The notes below the pieces were generated by a model that ran no database searches, had not been told where the DNA came from, and worked only from the letters and a program-made list of their open reading frames with translations. A program made the position numbers and the translations under genes. A DNA stretch of 6,780 bases from the NCBI GenBank assembly GCA_016793685.1, contig JAEULX010000052.1:1-6780 (forward strand). The letters are read 5' to 3'. Numbering within the stretch: the stretch's first letter is position 1; each line of letters opens with the position of its first letter. Below are positions 6,060-6,780 of this stretch, piece after piece. This stretch comes from Bradyrhizobiaceae bacterium (GTDB lineage: Bacteria > Pseudomonadota > Alphaproteobacteria > Rhizobiales > Xanthobacteraceae).

Positions 6060-6097
6060 GGCGCGACCTAACGACCTGGGATTCCAGCGGTCGCGCC
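6060..6097 (+). terminator. Perfect 9-bp stem-loop between amiC and mrcA, possible terminator
   Basis: GGCGCGACC (6060-6068) and GGTCGCGCC (6089-6097) are exact inverted repeats. Inside the loop, CTGG (6076-6079) and CCAG (6084-6087) form a smaller nested stem around GATT. The tail TTCTATC is only partly T-rich, so termination of amiC is plausible but not clear. It could instead be a structure in the mrcA leader, ending 47 nt before the mrcA ATG. The loop copy of CGACCTGGG (6072-6080) repeats the one at 6031-6039. Confidence 0.4.
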
Positions 6098-6144
6098 TTC
6101 TATCGGGGCGTGCGATTGGCGCGCAGCTTGCGGGAAACGGGGCA

Positions 6145-6780
6145 ATGAGGCTGATCCTGCGATTCTTCGGTTTTCTTTTTGCGACCGGAACGATCCTGTT
6201 CCTTGTCGGCATAGCGGCGGTCGCCGGCCTGCTGTGGCACTACTCGAAAGATCTGCCTGACTATTCCCAGCTCCGGGACTACGAGCCGCCCGTCATGACC
6301 CGCATCCATGCGGTCGATGGATCGCTGCTCGCCGAATACGCGCGCGAGCGCCGGCTCTACCTTCCCATTCAGGCAATCCCGCAGCGCGTGAAAAACGCGT
6401 TCCTTTCCGCCGAAGACAAGAACTTCTACGAGCACGGCGGACTCGACTTCGGCGGCATCCTGCGCGCCGGCATTCTTTATGCGCAGAACATGGGCAAAGG
6501 GCGCCGCCCGCAGGGCGCCTCGACCATTACCCAGCAGGTGGCGAAAAACTTCCTGCTCACCAACGAGGTGTCGTTCGAGCGCAAGATCAAGGAAGCGCTG
6601 CTGGCGCTCAAGATCGAGCGGACCTATTCGAAGGATCGCATCCTAGAGCTCTATCTCAACGAAATCTACCTTGGCTTCTCCGCCTACGGCGTCGCTGCGG
6701 CTTCGCTGCTCTATTTCGACAAGTCGGTGCACGAACTGTCGCTTGCCGAAGTTGCCTATCTCGCGGCGCTGCCCAAAGCG
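6145..6780 (+). CDS. mrcA: Penicillin-binding protein 1A, bifunctional class A PBP, N-terminal part, cut by window edge
   Basis: Inner-membrane enzyme that polymerises lipid II into glycan (GT51 domain) and cross-links it with a C-terminal transpeptidase domain, which here lies beyond the window. The 212 residues present have a short cytoplasmic start and one membrane anchor (about 7-31, FFGFLFATGTILFLVGIAAVAGLL). They then show the GT51 motifs in order: SAEDKNFYEHGG (86-97, catalytic Glu90), GASTITQQVAKN (124-135), ERKIKEALLALKIER (145-159), KDRILELYLNEIYLG (163-177), and AYGVAAASLLYFDKSV (180-195). All are intact. The ATG is preceded by GGGA 9 nt upstream. The 179-bp gap from amiC leaves room for its own promoter, although I found no good -35/-10 pair. 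Class A identity is firm; PBP1A rather than PBP1B/1C follows from the short N-terminus and neighbourhood. Confidence 0.95.
   Translation, partial: MRLILRFFGFLFATGTILFLVGIAAVAGLLWHYSKDLPDYSQLRDYEPPVMTRIHAVDGSLLAEYARERRLYLPIQAIPQRVKNAFLSAEDKNFYEHGGLDFGGILRAGILYAQNMGKGRRPQGASTITQQVAKNFLLTNEVSFERKIKEALLALKIERTYSKDRILELYLNEIYLGFSAYGVAAASLLYFDKSVHELSLAEVAYLAALPKA

Noticed and set aside
1..6780. Mobile element, CRISPR array, phage, defence or secondary-metabolite system
   Set aside because: No transposase, integrase, direct-repeat array, attachment site or accessory gene cluster is visible; all substantial ORFs are housekeeping genes.

Overview
The window reads as chromosomal DNA from a high-GC alphaproteobacterium, most likely of the Rhizobiales (Hyphomicrobiales). 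The main evidence is the RNase E. It begins MANKMLIDATHPEE, has a large acidic insertion inside its S1 domain, and ends in Arg-rich tracts plus a GWW motif. A divergent amidase gene followed by a class A penicillin-binding protein gene supports the same placement. The order rne, divergent amiC, then mrcA is, from general knowledge, common in this class. Coding frames have strongly G/C-biased third positions, which creates long spurious ORFs on the opposite strands.

Layout. Positions 1-699 (minus) hold the N-terminal 233 residues of a class II aldolase family protein that runs off the left edge. Positions 734-3973 (minus) encode complete RNase E (1079 aa), upstream of the aldolase on the same strand with a 34-bp gap. 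Positions 3974-4714 hold no convincing ordinary gene. This divergent intergenic region has a good sigma-70-like promoter for rne at about 4440-4467 on the minus strand. That promoter implies an rne 5' leader of roughly 460 nt with several hairpins and two possible tiny ORFs. A palindrome and a weaker candidate amiC promoter and leader lie on the amiC side. Positions 4715-5965 (plus) encode an exported zinc N-acetylmuramoyl-L-alanine amidase (GTG start, signal peptide, AMIN domain, Amidase_3 domain). After a 179-bp gap with a perfect 9-bp stem-loop, positions 6145-6780 (plus) encode the first 212 residues of a PBP1A-type bifunctional penicillin-binding protein, cut by the right edge.

How the genes work together. 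RNase E is the endonuclease and scaffold of the RNA degradosome, and its long structured leader is the expected place for autoregulation. AmiC removes stem peptides from peptidoglycan and PBP1A polymerises and cross-links new glycan, so the rightward pair is an envelope remodelling and synthesis unit. The aldolase belongs to central or sugar metabolism and has no evident link to its neighbours.

The protein-coding content is conserved housekeeping. I see no mobile element, CRISPR array, tRNA, rRNA or undescribed multi-gene system. The least explained part is the 741-bp rne/amiC intergenic region.
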